Source: Demequina iriomotensis (GTDB taxonomy: Bacteria; Actinomycetota; Actinomycetes; Actinomycetales; Demequinaceae). Taken from it: a stretch of DNA of 64,000 nt. Positions 7,954-17,719 of the stretch are shown here, one piece after another. Position 1 is the first letter of the stretch, and every line of letters begins with the position of its first letter. The stretch lies in assembly GCF_000971395.1 (NCBI RefSeq), contig NZ_BBME01000009.1:372001-436000 (forward strand). The letters run 5' to 3'. Both the position numbers and the translations under genes were made by a program. Under the pieces are notes generated by a model. That model was not told the DNA's origin and did not search any database. It saw nothing but the letters and a program-made list of their open reading frames with translations.

Positions 7954-8008
7954 TGTCCACCTCCTCCGCGCCCACGCTAGCGGGCGCGCATCGTCCCTGC
8001 GAGAATCC

Positions 8009-8974
8009 CTACTTGGCGGAGTCCTTGAAGAGGCCCGCGCGCGGGTCCTCGTCGCGCAATGTGTCGACGAGCGCCTCGAGGGCCTTCTTGGACTCGCGCG
8101 AGAGCTTGTGCGGCACCACGATCTCGATGGTGACCAGCAGATCGCCGGTGCCCTTGCGCGAGGTCAGGCCCTTGCCCTTGACGCGCAGCGTGGTGCCGGA
8201 CTGCGTCCCGCCGGGGACCTTGACCTTGACGCGGTCGCCCGACAGCGTGGGGACCTCGATCTGGGCGCCGAGCACGGCCTCGTCGAAGCGGACGGGCACG
8301 CGCGCACGCAGGTTGAGGCCGTCCGCCGTGAAGACGGGGTGCCGCTGGACGTGCACCGTGAGGATGAGGTCGCCCGCCGGGCCGCCGTTCGTGCCCGGCC
8401 GGCCCTTGCCCGGCACGCGGATCTTCTGACCGTCCTTGACGCCCACGGGGAGGCGGGTCGACACGCGGCCGTTCGCGGTCGACAGCGCGACGGTGGCGCC
8501 CTCTGCGGCCTGGCGGAAGGCGACCTCAACGGCCGCGGCGAGGTCGTTGCCCTTCTGCGGACCGCGCTGGAAGCCGCCTCCGCCGAACATGCCGCTGAGG
8601 ATGTCCTCGAAGCCGCCGCCTCCGCCGCCGGTCTGGAAGCGGACGTTGCCGCCGCCTGCGCCGCCGAACATGCCGCCGAGGATGTCCTCGAAGCCGCCCG
8701 CGCCCGCACCGGGCCCGCCCGCCTGGAAGCGCGCGCCGCCGCCCATCGCGCGGATCGCGTCGTACTGCTTGCGGTCCTCGGCGTCGGAGAGCACCGCGTA
8801 GGCCTCGCCGACGTCCTTGAAGCGCTGCTCCGCGGCCGCGTCGCCGGGGTTGCGGTCGGGGTGCAGGTCGCGCGCGAGCCTGCGGTACGCCTTCTTGATG
8901 TCGTCCTGACCGGACTCCTTGGAGACGCCGAGCGTCGCGTAGAAGTCCTTGTTGAACCAGTCCTGGCTGGCCAT
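8009..8974 (-). CDS. dnaJ: DnaJ-family co-chaperone without zinc-finger domain (CbpA/DnaJ2 type)
   Basis: A 321-residue J-protein that stimulates DnaK ATPase and delivers clients. The J domain occupies residues 8-75 with the HPD motif in RRLARDLHPDRNPGDAAAEQRF. A Gly/Phe-rich region with repeats of GGFEDILGGMFGG follows (about 80-150), then the two C-terminal substrate-binding beta domains (VKDGQKIRVPGKGRPG, RHPVFTADGLNLRARVPVRFDEAVLGAQIEVPTL). The four CxxCxGxG zinc-binding repeats of full DnaJ are absent, as is usual for the J-protein in actinobacterial dnaK operons. The ribosome binding site GGGGGGAGG precedes ATG 8974. Confidence 0.92.
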   Translation of the reverse strand: MASQDWFNKDFYATLGVSKESGQDDIKKAYRRLARDLHPDRNPGDAAAEQRFKDVGEAYAVLSDAEDRKQYDAIRAMGGGARFQAGGPGAGAGGFEDILGGMFGGAGGGNVRFQTGGGGGGFEDILSGMFGGGGFQRGPQKGNDLAAAVEVAFRQAAEGATVALSTANGRVSTRLPVGVKDGQKIRVPGKGRPGTNGGPAGDLILTVHVQRHPVFTADGLNLRARVPVRFDEAVLGAQIEVPTLSGDRVKVKVPGGTQSGTTLRVKGKGLTSRKGTGDLLVTIEIVVPHKLSRESKKALEALVDTLRDEDPRAGLFKDSAK

Positions 8975-8991
8975 GGCGCCTCCCCCCGGTC

Positions 8992-9573
8992 CTACTCGGG
9001 CTGCGCCACGATGACGCGCGCGGGCCGGAGCACGCGCTCGCCGACCATGTGGCCGGGCTGCGCGACGTGCTGGACGGTCGGCTCGGTCACCTCGGTGCTG
9101 GGCTGGGACATGAGCGCCTCGTGCAGCTGCGGGTCGAACGTGTCGCCCTTGGCGCCGTAGGCCGACCAGCCCAGGCCGCCGAGTGCGCCCTCGAGCTTCG
9201 CGGCGATCGCGGCGAACGGACCGTCGGCGAGGTCGCCGTGCTCACGTGCGGCGGCGATGTCGTCGAGCGCCGGGATGAGCGCCTCGATCGCCTTCGCGGT
9301 GGCGTTGACGCCGATGAGCTCGCGGTCGCGATCCACGCGCTTGCGGTAGTTCTGGTACTCCGCCTGGAGCCGCTGCAGGTCGGCGAGGTGCTCCGCGGCC
9401 TTGGTGTAGGCGGCGTTGAGGGCATCGTCCGCGCCGGCCTCGTCCGCCGTCAGGTCGTCGAGGCCGTCCTTGTCCTCGTCGAGGAAGCTGGCCGCCGCCT
9501 CGTTGACGATGCGCGCGGCCTGGGCCTCCGCATCGTCCTGCGGCTCGGGGGCGGGGTTCTGGTTCTCGGTCAT
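8992..9573 (-). CDS. grpE: Nucleotide exchange factor GrpE
   Basis: A 193-residue nucleotide exchange factor for DnaK. An acidic N-terminal tail is followed by a long helix with LQRLQAEYQNYRKRVDRDRELIGVNATAKAIEALIPALDDIAAA, residues about 70-115, the GrpE dimer stalk, and a C-terminal beta head with FDPQLHEALM and HVAQPGHMVGERVLRPARVIVAQ. The start at 9573 is preferred over the in-frame ATG 12 bp upstream because a GGAGGA ribosome binding site lies 5 nt before it. It lies between dnaK (75 bp) and dnaJ (17 bp). Confidence 0.93.
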   Translation of the reverse strand: MTENQNPAPEPQDDAEAQAARIVNEAAASFLDEDKDGLDDLTADEAGADDALNAAYTKAAEHLADLQRLQAEYQNYRKRVDRDRELIGVNATAKAIEALIPALDDIAAAREHGDLADGPFAAIAAKLEGALGGLGWSAYGAKGDTFDPQLHEALMSQPSTEVTEPTVQHVAQPGHMVGERVLRPARVIVAQPE

Positions 9574-9648
9574 GGTCTCCTCCATGCGGAGACGGCGGGC
9601 GGCGGCTCGGAGACTCGGTCCCGGTGCCGCACGCCCGCCGTCGTGCCG

Positions 9649-11508
<1,860 letters not shown>

Positions 11509-11560
11509 GTCTGTTCTTCCTCCAGTCGCGGCGCTCGCCGCGTGATCTGCCTCGCTCGGG

Positions 11561-11583
11561 AGTTGAGCGACTGAGACTCAACT
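11561..11583 (-). promoter_or_regulatory. HAIR-type HspR operator 1
   Basis: AGTTGAG and CTCAACT arms separated by 9 nt (equivalently GTTGAGC-N7-ACTCAAC). It overlaps the -10 element of the dnaK promoter, so bound HspR would block RNA polymerase. It matches the HAIR consensus CTTGAGT-N7-ACTCAAG in spacing. Confidence 0.85.
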
Positions 11584-11608
11584 TAAGTCGCGGGTCGAGG
11601 GGTGTCAA
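11580..11608 (-). promoter_or_regulatory. dnaK operon promoter
   Basis: On the minus strand, TTGACA (11608-11603), a 17-nt spacer and TAAGTT (11585-11580). The -35 is a perfect housekeeping sigma match and the spacer is ideal. The two HAIR operators flank it. Confidence 0.85.
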
Positions 11609-11622
11609 GTCGGCGATGCAAA

Positions 11623-11645
11623 AGTTGAGCGAACTCTGCTCAACT
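11623..11645 (-). promoter_or_regulatory. HAIR-type HspR operator 2
   Basis: A perfect inverted repeat AGTTGAG-N9-CTCAACT upstream of the dnaK -35 box, with the same arms as operator 1. Confidence 0.85.
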
Positions 11646-11821
11646 TCTCAGCGTCCGCGATGCGCAATGACAGATGTGTCAGGTGGGACCCGTGCGGAGA
11701 GCGGGTCGACTTCGACCGCCACGGCCGCCCCGCTCGTCACATTCGTCATCGGGAGCCGGTGGGGCGCCCGGGGGCCGGTGGTGGCTCGACTGGCCCCGCG
11801 CATCGTCCCTAGCCTGGCCGC
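11646..11821. other. Remainder of the dnaK-rhodanese divergent spacer
   Basis: No gene is seen. The spacer from dnaK to the rhodanese is 313 bp in all. This part holds a copy of the 10-mer CGCATCGTCC at 11799-11808 and, overlapping its end, TAGCCT at 11810-11815. TAGCCT ends 6 nt before the rhodanese ATG and is a leaderless-type -10. Confidence 0.6.
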
Positions 11822-12304
11822 ATGGACGCTCCCAAGGACCTCACCGCCCACCTCGCCGCCGCCCGCGCGCACTTCGCGGGCCGTCTCGCGTTCGAGACCG
11901 ACGTCTCCGACGTGCACGCCGCGCTCGAGTCCGGCGACCCGGGCTTTGTGTTCATCGACACGCGCTCGCGCGAGGCATGGGACCAGGGACACGCCCGTGG
12001 CGCGCTGCACCTGCCCAAGCCCGACATGCCCGCGCGCGTGCCTGCGGAGTTCGCCCCCGGCACGCGGTTCGTCGTCTACTGCTGGGGTCCCGGGTGCAAC
12101 GGCGCGACCCGCGCCGGGCTCATCCTCACGGAGCTCGGCTACGAGGTGAGGGAGATGATCGGCGGCTTCGAGTACTGGGCGCGCGAAGGGCTGCCCGTGG
12201 ATGCGGTCGGCCCGGACGGCACGGTGGTCGATGCGACGCTCCCTGTGGACCCGCTCACCTCGCCCGTGCCAGTCGCGGGTGCGCGCATCGTCTGCGACTG
12301 CTGA
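11822..12304 (+). CDS. Rhodanese-like domain protein
   Basis: A 160-residue single-domain sulfurtransferase-fold protein. The domain runs from about residue 20 to 130: DVHAALESGDPGFVFIDTRSREAWDQGHARGALHLP is the substrate-channel start and RFVVYCWGPGCNGATRAGLIL carries the active-site loop; the Cys of CWGPGC is the probable catalytic residue and the second Cys lies four residues later. The C-terminus ends ARIVCDC. The physiological sulfur donor is unknown. A -10 element 6 nt before the ATG supports the start and leaderless expression. Confidence 0.85.
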   Translation: MDAPKDLTAHLAAARAHFAGRLAFETDVSDVHAALESGDPGFVFIDTRSREAWDQGHARGALHLPKPDMPARVPAEFAPGTRFVVYCWGPGCNGATRAGLILTELGYEVREMIGGFEYWAREGLPVDAVGPDGTVVDATLPVDPLTSPVPVAGARIVCDC

Positions 12305-12335
12305 GCACCGCGCCTCCGAGCGAGCCTCCTTCATA

Positions 12336-12374
12336 CATGAGAGCCCACGGGCCGGCAGCAGGTGGGCGCTCATG
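12336..12374 (+). terminator. Hairpin after the rhodanese gene
   Basis: CATGAG-A-GCCCAC pairs with GTGGGC-G-CTCATG, a 12-bp stem with one mismatch and a 13-nt loop, 30 bp after the stop. Confidence 0.5.
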
Positions 12375-12484
12375 CATCAGCCGGACGGTCGGCGCGCGGG
12401 CGCATGATGTCCAGCGGCGATGGCGTTTACGCAGACGAAATGTTCATGTGAATAACATCGGCGCACCCGAGAGAAGGGACGGCG

Positions 12485-13483
12485 ATGGCGGATCTGACGG
12501 TGGGCTACGCGGCGATGCTCGAGCAGTTCGCGCCCATGGAGGCGGTCGAGCTCAGCGCGTACGCAGAGTCGAAGGGCTTCAGCGGCGTGATGGCGGCGGA
12601 CCACTTCCAGCCCTGGGTCCCGCAGCAGGGCCAGTCGGCGTTCGTGTGGAACGTGCTGACCGCGATCGGGGAGCGCACCACGGGTGACATGGGTCCCGGC
12701 GTCACGGCGCCGACCTTCCGCTGGCACCCCGCGATGGTCGCGCAGGCCTCCGCAACGCTCGCCGCGATGTATCCCGGGCGCCACTGGCTGGGCCTGGGCA
12801 GCGGCGAGGCGCTCAACGAGCACATCGTCGGCCAGTACTGGCCCGAGGTTCCCGAGCGCATCGACCGGATGTTCGAGGCGATCGAGATCATCCGCAAGCT
12901 GTTCGACGCGGGCGACACGAAGGACGTCAAGCATCGCGGGCGCTACTACACGCTCGAGTCGACGCGGCTGTGGACCATGCCCGAGACGCCACCCGAGATC
13001 CTCATCGCGACCGCCGGCCCCATCACCGCGAAGAAGGCGGGCGCCGTCGCGGACGGCCTCATCACGGTCGGCGCGCCGCTCGAGAAGATCGAGGGCCTGT
13101 TCGCCCGCTTCGACGCAGGCATGCGCGAGTCCGGCCGGGATCCCGAGAACGCGCCCAAGGTGCTCCAGCTCCACCTGTCCTGGGCGCCCACCTACGAGGA
13201 GGCGCTCGACAACGCGATGACCGAGTGGCCCAACGGCGGCATGAAGTTCCCCAAGGGGGACATCCGCTCGCCCCACGAGCTCGAGCAGATCGCGAAGCTG
13301 GTCCGTCCCGAGGACTTCGAGGGGCGCATGGTCATCAGCGAGGACCCGGACGTGCACCGCGCGTACATCCAGCGCTTCGTCGACCTGGGCTTCGACCGCA
13401 TCTACCTCCACAACGTGGGCCGCAATCAGCGCGAATGGATCGACGTGTTCGCCGCGGACGTGCTCCCGGCGCTCGCGAGGTAG
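12485..13483 (+). CDS. fgd: F420-dependent glucose-6-phosphate dehydrogenase (LLM family)
   Basis: A 332-residue TIM-barrel enzyme of the luciferase-like group, predicted to oxidise glucose 6-phosphate and reduce coenzyme F420. [65 protein letters not shown] resembles the start of mycobacterial Fgd1, including the SDHF/ADHF-QPW region around the F420 site. [28 protein letters not shown] and [14 protein letters not shown] follow at the expected places, and the length equals Fgd1. It is immediately upstream of cofE (5 bp), which supports an F420 role. Substrate specificity within the F420-G6P-like family is not proven by sequence alone. Confidence 0.87.
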   Translation: MADLTVGYAAMLEQFAPMEAVELSAYAESKGFSGVMAADHFQPWVPQQGQSAFVWNVLTAIGERTTGDMGPGVTAPTFRWHPAMVAQASATLAAMYPGRHWLGLGSGEALNEHIVGQYWPEVPERIDRMFEAIEIIRKLFDAGDTKDVKHRGRYYTLESTRLWTMPETPPEILIATAGPITAKKAGAVADGLITVGAPLEKIEGLFARFDAGMRESGRDPENAPKVLQLHLSWAPTYEEALDNAMTEWPNGGMKFPKGDIRSPHELEQIAKLVRPEDFEGRMVISEDPDVHRAYIQRFVDLGFDRIYLHNVGRNQREWIDVFAADVLPALAR

Positions 13484-13488
13484 GGACG

Positions 13489-14292
13489 ATGCGGGAGCTG
13501 AGCGTGTGGGCCGTCGAGGGCATCGGCGAGGTGCGGCCGGGTGACGATCTGGCCGCGGCGATCGCCGAGGCGCTCACGCGGTCCGGACGTCCGGCGGCGG
13601 ACGGCGACGTGCTGGTGATCGCGAGCAAGGTGGTCTCGAAGGCCGAGGGCCGGCTCGTGGCCGCGGCCGACCGTGAGGAGGCGATCAGCGCGGAGGCGGC
13701 CCGCCTGGTGGCGAGCCGACCGCGCGCGGACGGTGCCGCGACCCGCATCGTCGAGACGCGACACGGCTTCGTCATGGCGGCGGCGGGCGTCGACGTGTCG
13801 AACGTCCCCGACGGGTACGTGCTGCTGCTGCCCGAGGACCCCGACGGATCGTCGCGCTCCCTCGCCGAGGAACTGCGCGAGCGCACGGGTGCCCGCATCG
13901 GCGTCGTCGTCACCGACACGTTCGGCCGCCCGTGGCGCCAGGCGCAGACCGACCTCGCGATCGGCGCGGCCTACGTGCGCGTGGTCGACGACCATCGCGG
14001 CACGCCGGACCAGGAGGGCCGGACTCTCACGGTCTCGGTCACGGCCCTGGTCGACGAGCTCGCGGGCGCGGCCGACCTGGTCAAGGGCAAGGCCGGCGGG
14101 ACCCCGGTCGCGGTGGTGCGCGGGCTCGACGTCGTGACCGACGACCCCGGGCTCGGCGTCGCGGCGCTCGTGCGCGGCGCGGAGGGGGACATGTTCAGGA
14201 TCGGCTCGGACGAGGCGTTCGCCGCCGGTCACGCCGCCGGGATGCGGATGGCGCAGGCGCTCCGCGACGACGAGAGGGAGGCTCAGCCATGA
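13489..14292 (+). CDS. cofE: Coenzyme F420-0:L-glutamate ligase CofE, stand-alone
   Basis: A 267-residue GTP-dependent ligase that adds glutamates to F420-0. Marks are [38 protein letters not shown] (a conserved CofE motif), [43 protein letters not shown] and [25 protein letters not shown]. Actinobacterial orthologues are often FbiB, with a nitroreductase-like C-terminal domain (~450 aa); here only the CofE domain is present. Its ATG is part of a GGACGATGCG 10-mer at 13484-13493. It follows fgd by 5 bp and overlaps cofC by 4 bp. Confidence 0.92.
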   Translation: MRELSVWAVEGIGEVRPGDDLAAAIAEALTRSGRPAADGDVLVIASKVVSKAEGRLVAAADREEAISAEAARLVASRPRADGAATRIVETRHGFVMAAAGVDVSNVPDGYVLLLPEDPDGSSRSLAEELRERTGARIGVVVTDTFGRPWRQAQTDLAIGAAYVRVVDDHRGTPDQEGRTLTVSVTALVDELAGAADLVKGKAGGTPVAVVRGLDVVTDDPGLGVAALVRGAEGDMFRIGSDEAFAAGHAAGMRMAQALRDDEREAQP

Positions 14293-14942
14293 CCGGGTGG
14301 ACCGTGATCGTCCCCGTCAAGGGAGGCGCCCGCGCAAAGTCGCGGCTGCCCGAGACGGTTCACGGAGTGCCGCGAGCCACGCTGGCCGCGGCCTTCAGCG
14401 CCGACACGCTCGCCGCGGTGTCGAGCGCCGCCGGGGTGGACCGCGTGCTGGTGGTCACCGGGGTCTCGGACCTCGAGCCCTGCTGGCTCGGCGCGGGGGC
14501 GCCGCATCTGCGCGTGGTGCGCCAGGCCGCCGGCGCGGGGCTCAATGCCGCGGTGCGATACGCCGCCGGGCTCGCGACCGGGCCGATCGCCGTGGTGCTC
14601 GGGGATCTGCCCGCGCTGCGCCCGCAGGATCTCGAGACGGTGCTCGATGCGGCCGCGTCGCGCCCGCTGTCCATGGTGGGAGACGTCGCCGACAGCGGCA
14701 CCACGATGCTGATGTCGCGCCAGGAGCGCTTCCCGATGAGCTTCGGGCCGCAGTCGGTGGGGCGTCACGGCCGCGCCGGCTACGTCGAGCTCCACGCCCC
14801 GATCCGGGCGCGGGCCGACGTCGACCTGGTCGAGGACCTCGACCGCGTGATGCGGCTCGGCGTCGGGGAGCACACGGCGGCCGCGCTCGCGGGCGGCGAG
14901 GGCGATCTCGCCGGGAGGTCCCTGCTCAGCGCGGCGAGCTGA
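14289..14942 (+). CDS. cofC: 2-phospho-L-lactate / phosphoenolpyruvate guanylyltransferase CofC (FbiD)
   Basis: A 217-residue MobA-like nucleotidyltransferase that makes the activated three-carbon donor used by CofD. It starts [19 protein letters not shown], the nucleotide-binding G-rich loop, and has [17 protein letters not shown] and [21 protein letters not shown], the metal-binding GDLP motif. It also shows SGTTMLM and [14 protein letters not shown]. In mycobacteria the donor is PEP; either substrate fits. ATGA overlap with cofE shows translational coupling. Its last 17 bp overlap the end of cofD on the opposite strand. Confidence 0.9.
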   Translation: MTGWTVIVPVKGGARAKSRLPETVHGVPRATLAAAFSADTLAAVSSAAGVDRVLVVTGVSDLEPCWLGAGAPHLRVVRQAAGAGLNAAVRYAAGLATGPIAVVLGDLPALRPQDLETVLDAAASRPLSMVGDVADSGTTMLMSRQERFPMSFGPQSVGRHGRAGYVELHAPIRARADVDLVEDLDRVMRLGVGEHTAAALAGGEGDLAGRSLLSAAS

Positions 14943-15909
14943 GCAGGCGGCCCAGCTCCACCGCGGCCCCCGCGATCGCGGCGGTCGCTTCGGCGTCGGT
15001 CATCCACAGCGGGCGCGCCTCCGCCGCGATCCCGGCCGCAGCGAGCCGGGGCAGGGAGCCCGCGTCCGCATCGTCCACGAGCCAGCCGTCGAGGAGGCCG
15101 TGGCGCGCGCGGTAGTCGAGGGCGACGTCGGCCGCCGTCGCGGCGACGCCGACGGCGGCGAGGCAGGCCTCGGCCATGCCGCGGACGGCGGCGCCGGAGA
15201 TGATCGGGGACACCCCGACGAGCGGGGCCGCGCAGGCGCGCAGCGCGTCGGCGAGGCCGGGCACCCCCAGGATCGTGCCGACAGAGACCACCGGATTCGA
15301 CGGGGGCAGGAGCACCAGGTCGGCCGCAGCGATGGCGGCGAGCGCGCCGGGCGCGGGCGCGGCATCATCCACCCCGACCTGCACGAAGCGGCGCGCGGGA
15401 GCCGCGGCGCGCGTGCGCACCCACCACTCCTCGAAGTGCACGGTCTCGCCGGAGGCGAGCTCGACGTGCGTCTCGACCGGCTGGTCGCTCATGGGCACCA
15501 GGGTCACGGGCAGGTCCCAGCGTGCGGCGAGGCGGGCCGTGGCCTCGGACAGCGACAGCCCGGTCGCGAGCAGCGAGGTCCGCGCGAGGTGCGTCGCGAG
15601 GTCCCGGTCGCCGAGCGTGAACCACTCCCAGCCGACGCCGTACGGCCGCAGCTCCTCGGCGACGGTGAAGCGCTCGTCCTCGCGTCCCCACCCCTGGCCT
15701 TCGTGGATCGCTCCGCCCAGCGTGTACATGAGCGTGTCGAGGTCGGGGCAGACCTGCAGGCCGTGGAGGCGCATGTCGTCGCCCGTGTTGGCGATGACCG
15801 TCACGTCGAGCGGCGTGCCGGTCGCGGCGCCCCACGCGAGCAGGCCGCGCATGAAGCGAGCGCCGCCCACTCCTCCCGACAGGGCGACGATGCGCAGGGG
15901 AGCGGTCAT
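14926..15909 (-). CDS. cofD: FO 2-phospho-L-lactate / phosphoenolpyruvate transferase CofD (FbiA)
   Basis: A 327-residue transferase that joins FO to the activated three-carbon unit to give F420-0 or dehydro-F420-0. Marks are IVALSGGVGGARFMRGLL at the N-terminus, VTVIANTGDDMRLHGLQVCPDLDTLMYTLGG, GVGWEWFTLGDRDLATHLART and LLPPSNPVVSVGTILGVPGL. The start MTAPLRIV at 15909 is fixed by the 4-bp overlap with the upstream ABC ATPase gene. It is last in a four-gene minus-strand operon with a three-gene transporter, and its 3' end overlaps cofC. Confidence 0.93.
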   Translation of the reverse strand: MTAPLRIVALSGGVGGARFMRGLLAWGAATGTPLDVTVIANTGDDMRLHGLQVCPDLDTLMYTLGGAIHEGQGWGREDERFTVAEELRPYGVGWEWFTLGDRDLATHLARTSLLATGLSLSEATARLAARWDLPVTLVPMSDQPVETHVELASGETVHFEEWWVRTRAAAPARRFVQVGVDDAAPAPGALAAIAAADLVLLPPSNPVVSVGTILGVPGLADALRACAAPLVGVSPIISGAAVRGMAEACLAAVGVAATAADVALDYRARHGLLDGWLVDDADAGSLPRLAAAGIAAEARPLWMTDAEATAAIAGAAVELGRLLSSPR

Positions 15910-16691
15910 GGGGCCTCCTCGGTGGTCGCGGCGTCGAGCGCGATGACGGGCCTGCCGTCGACGGGATGGGTGAGGACCGTCGCAGCGACGCCGTAGACGG
16001 CGGCGATCACGGTCGGGGTGAGCACCTCGGCCGGGGTGCCGAGCGCGGCGACGTGCCCGCGGTCGAGGAGGACGATGCGGGTGCACAGCCGTGCGGCATG
16101 GTCCAGATCGTGCAACGCCGCGACGGCGGTGATGCCCAGGGTCGACACGAAGGCGAGGGTGTCGAGCTGCGCGCGCACGTCGAGGTGGTTGGTGGGCTCG
16201 TCCAGGAGCAGCAGGCGAGGGCGCTGAGCGAGCGCGCGGGCGAGCGACACCCGCTGGCGTTCGCCTCCCGAGAGCTCCGTCCAGGGACGCTCGGAGAGGT
16301 GCGCGGCGCCCGCCGCGGCGAGGCTGTCTCGCGCGAGGGACACGTCCCGCGGCGATCCGCCGCGGTCGAAGCGCCCGCGGAAAGGCAGCAGCCCCAGCTC
16401 GACCACGTCGACGGCCCGGAGGGGGATGTCCCGGTCGGGCTGCTGCTCCATGAGCGCCACGGCCCTTGCGATCTCGCGGCGGGGGATCAGGTGGGCGGGG
16501 CGTCCGTCGAGCAGCACCGCGCCGCGGGCCGGGTCGAGCATCCCCGCGATCGCGGCCAGCAGAGTGGACTTCCCGGCGCCGTTGGGGCCCAGCAGGCCGA
16601 TCACCTCTCCGGGCGCGGCGACGAACGCGACGTCGGTGAGCACCTCGCGATGCCCGCGCGCGACCGCGAGCGACTCGACCCTCACCTCCAT
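15906..16691 (-). CDS. ABC transporter ATPase, F420-0/FO-type importer
   Basis: A 261-residue FecE/BtuD-like ATPase. It has Walker A GLLGPNGAGKSTLL (residues about 34-47), Q-loop region ALMEQQPDRDI, signature WTELSGGERQRVSLARAL and Walker B LLLLDEPTNHLD. It belongs with the adjacent permease and binding protein to the cassette that TIGRFAM curators proposed to import F420-0 (TIGR03868/03869/03873), recalled from family descriptions. Context with cofD, cofC, cofE and fgd supports a deazaflavin substrate over iron or B12. It overlaps both neighbours by 4-10 bp. Confidence 0.85.
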   Translation of the reverse strand: MEVRVESLAVARGHREVLTDVAFVAAPGEVIGLLGPNGAGKSTLLAAIAGMLDPARGAVLLDGRPAHLIPRREIARAVALMEQQPDRDIPLRAVDVVELGLLPFRGRFDRGGSPRDVSLARDSLAAAGAAHLSERPWTELSGGERQRVSLARALAQRPRLLLLDEPTNHLDVRAQLDTLAFVSTLGITAVAALHDLDHAARLCTRIVLLDRGHVAALGTPAEVLTPTVIAAVYGVAATVLTHPVDGRPVIALDAATTEEAP

Positions 16692-17719
16692 GCGGCCCCC
16701 CTCGCGTGGCGGAGCACCACCACGAACACCGGCACCCCCACGAGCGCCGTGACGATCCCGACGGGGATCTCGCGCGGGTCGAGCATCGTCCGCGCGAGCG
16801 TGTCCGCCCACAGGAGGAACACGGCCCCGCCGAGCGCCGCCGCGGGCAGGACGTGCCTGTGCAGGCCGCCCACGAGCCCGCGGACCAGGTGGGGAATGAT
16901 GAGGCCGACGAAGCCGATCGCGCCGCTCGTGGACACCATCGCCCCGGTGAGCAGCGACACCGCGACGAAGAGCACCAGGCGGGTCCGGCGTGTCGAGATC
17001 CCGAGCGCCTCCGCCGCGGCGTCGCCGAGCGTGAGGGCGTCGAGGGGGGCGGCGTGGAGGCGCAGCAGGGGGTAGACGAGCGCGAGGGCGGCTCCCGCGA
17101 TGGCGACCGTCGCCCACGTGGAGCCCGCGAGCGAGCCGAGCAGCCAGCTGAGCACCTGCCGGTAGGCGTCGCCCTTGGCGGTGACCACGATGACGAGCGA
17201 CGTGCATGCCGCGAGCAGCTGCGACACGGCGATCCCGGCGAGCACCACGATGGTCGGGCTGAGGCTCCCGGCGAGGCGCGCGATCCCGAGGGCGGCGCCC
17301 AGCGCGAGCAGCGCGCCCGCGAAGGCCGCGACCGGCAGCGCGAACGAGAGCGCGAGGGTCGAGCCGATGCCTAGCAGCAGCACCGCGACCGCGCCGAGCG
17401 AGGCGCCGGAGGACAGCCCGAGCAGGTAGGGGTCGGCGAGCGGGTTGCGCGTGAGCCCCTGCATCACCACGCCCGCGGCGGCGAGCCCTGCGCCCACGAG
17501 CGCGGCGGTGAGCACGCGCGGTGCGCGGATCGACCACACGATCGCGTCGGCAGTGCCGGCCGTCGGGTCGCCCGCGAGGTGCGAGGCGACGATGCGCCAC
17601 GCCTCGGCCGGGCCCAGCCCCGCGACGCCGATGGTCACCGCGACCGCGACCGACGCGAGCAGCATCACCGCGAGGGCGGCGGTGAGCGCGCGTGCACGGC
17701 GGTCGCGGCGGACGGTCAT
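16682..17719 (-). CDS. ABC transporter permease (FecCD family), F420-0/FO-type importer
   Basis: A 345-residue inner-membrane permease with about ten helices. FecCD marks are VWSIRAPRVLTAALVGAGLAAAGVVMQGLTRNPLADPYLLGLSSGASLGAV near residues 60-115 and GAIGFVGLIIPHLVRGLVGGLHRHVLPAAALGGAVFLLWADTLART near 270-320. A helix-rich middle carries the Q-YRQVLSWLLGSLAGSTW segment. It forms the channel for the neighbouring binding protein. ATG 17719 overlaps the end of the binding protein gene by 4 bp. Confidence 0.88.
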   Translation of the reverse strand: MTVRRDRRARALTAALAVMLLASVAVAVTIGVAGLGPAEAWRIVASHLAGDPTAGTADAIVWSIRAPRVLTAALVGAGLAAAGVVMQGLTRNPLADPYLLGLSSGASLGAVAVLLLGIGSTLALSFALPVAAFAGALLALGAALGIARLAGSLSPTIVVLAGIAVSQLLAACTSLVIVVTAKGDAYRQVLSWLLGSLAGSTWATVAIAGAALALVYPLLRLHAAPLDALTLGDAAAEALGISTRRTRLVLFVAVSLLTGAMVSTSGAIGFVGLIIPHLVRGLVGGLHRHVLPAAALGGAVFLLWADTLARTMLDPREIPVGIVTALVGVPVFVVVLRHARGAAWR

